Assembly: GCA_017466865.1 (NCBI GenBank)
Contig: JAFTTI010000021.1
Location: forward strand, 293,863 to 357,862
DNA length: 64,000 nt
Reading direction: 5' to 3'
Source: Oscillospiraceae bacterium
GTDB lineage: Bacteria > Bacillota > Clostridia > Oscillospirales > Ruminococcaceae
Numbering within the stretch: the stretch's first letter is position 1; each line of letters opens with the position of its first letter. The notes under the pieces were generated by a model. The model made no database searches. It was given only the letters and a program-made list of their open reading frames with translations, and was not told the origin of the DNA. This document shows, in pieces, positions 63,987-64,000 of this stretch. The position numbers and the translations under genes are program-made.

Positions 63987-64000
63987 ATCAGATAAGCACC

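Noticed and set aside
1-64000. Insertion sequences or transposase genes
   Set aside because: No transposase motifs or terminal inverted repeats with flanking target duplications were seen.

Overview
The window is a contiguous piece of a low-GC bacterial chromosome. The best fit is an anaerobic, endospore-forming member of the Clostridia, probably Ruminococcaceae/Oscillospiraceae-like. Supporting genes are spoIIR, spmA, spmB and an uninterrupted sigK; the [FeFe]-hydrogenase maturases HydE, HydF and HydG; a PPi-type phosphofructokinase; the oxygen-independent HemZ enzyme; and AddAB rather than RecBCD. Consensus sigma-A promoters (TTGACA-17-TATAAT) and U-tailed terminators are common, and TTG starts are frequent. 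No insertion sequence, CRISPR array or rRNA gene is visible. Everything here is read by eye; family calls rest on motifs and remembered family features, not on database searches.

Layout. 0-5 kb: a membrane metal exporter, tcdA-hydE, an ECF-type sigma factor with a membrane partner, and an SDR reductase. 5.2-9.3 kb: an ABC exporter (ATPase, Ig-like surface protein, FtsX/MacB permease) plus a DUF896 protein. 9.5-15.5 kb: a lipid kinase, then a pyrimidine operon pyrC-pyrF-pyrK-pyrD followed by a phosphatase and ruvX. 15.6-20 kb: tRNA-Lys, spmBA, an AbrB-like regulator, DAHP synthase, sigK and a permuted NlpC/P60-like protein. 20-25.3 kb: a strongly expressed CUT1 sugar importer and a GH4-family protein. 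25.3-28.3 kb (minus strand): metA, an ion antiporter, thiN and a small membrane protein. 28.5-36 kb: spoIIR and addBA. 36-37.2 kb: rpsF-ssb-rpsR. 37.3-40.3 kb: a structured leader, a small hydrogenase-system regulator, hydG and hydF. 40.5-52.3 kb: an ApgM-type enzyme, then a long purine operon (purE, two paralogous membrane proteins, purF, purM, purN, IMP cyclohydrolase, AICAR formyltransferase, two paralogous lipoproteins, purD). 52.3-53.8 kb: SPFH/NfeD pair on the minus strand. 54-63 kb: recJ, relA, an MBL hydrolase, hemZ, a zinc-ribbon protein, a PPi-PFK and two small proteins. 63.07 kb: tRNA-Ser, followed by what looks like the lysis end of a prophage running off the right edge.

How it fits together. 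HydE, HydG and HydF build the H-cluster of an [FeFe]-hydrogenase not encoded in the window. The pyr and pur operons supply UMP and IMP. The sugar importer and GH4 gene form a carbohydrate-use locus, with an operator-like palindrome at the promoter. 

The points most worth a second look are: (1) a 27-codon leader peptide with an abutting terminator before purE; (2) a roughly 160-nt structured leader ending in a terminator before the hydrogenase regulator; (3) a PurF lacking its N-terminal nucleophile cysteine; (4) envelope proteins embedded in the purine operon; (5) a GH4 protein lacking its expected metal ligands; (6) a long hairpin over the sigK ribosome-binding site; and (7) phage-arm-like repeats beside tRNA-Ser.
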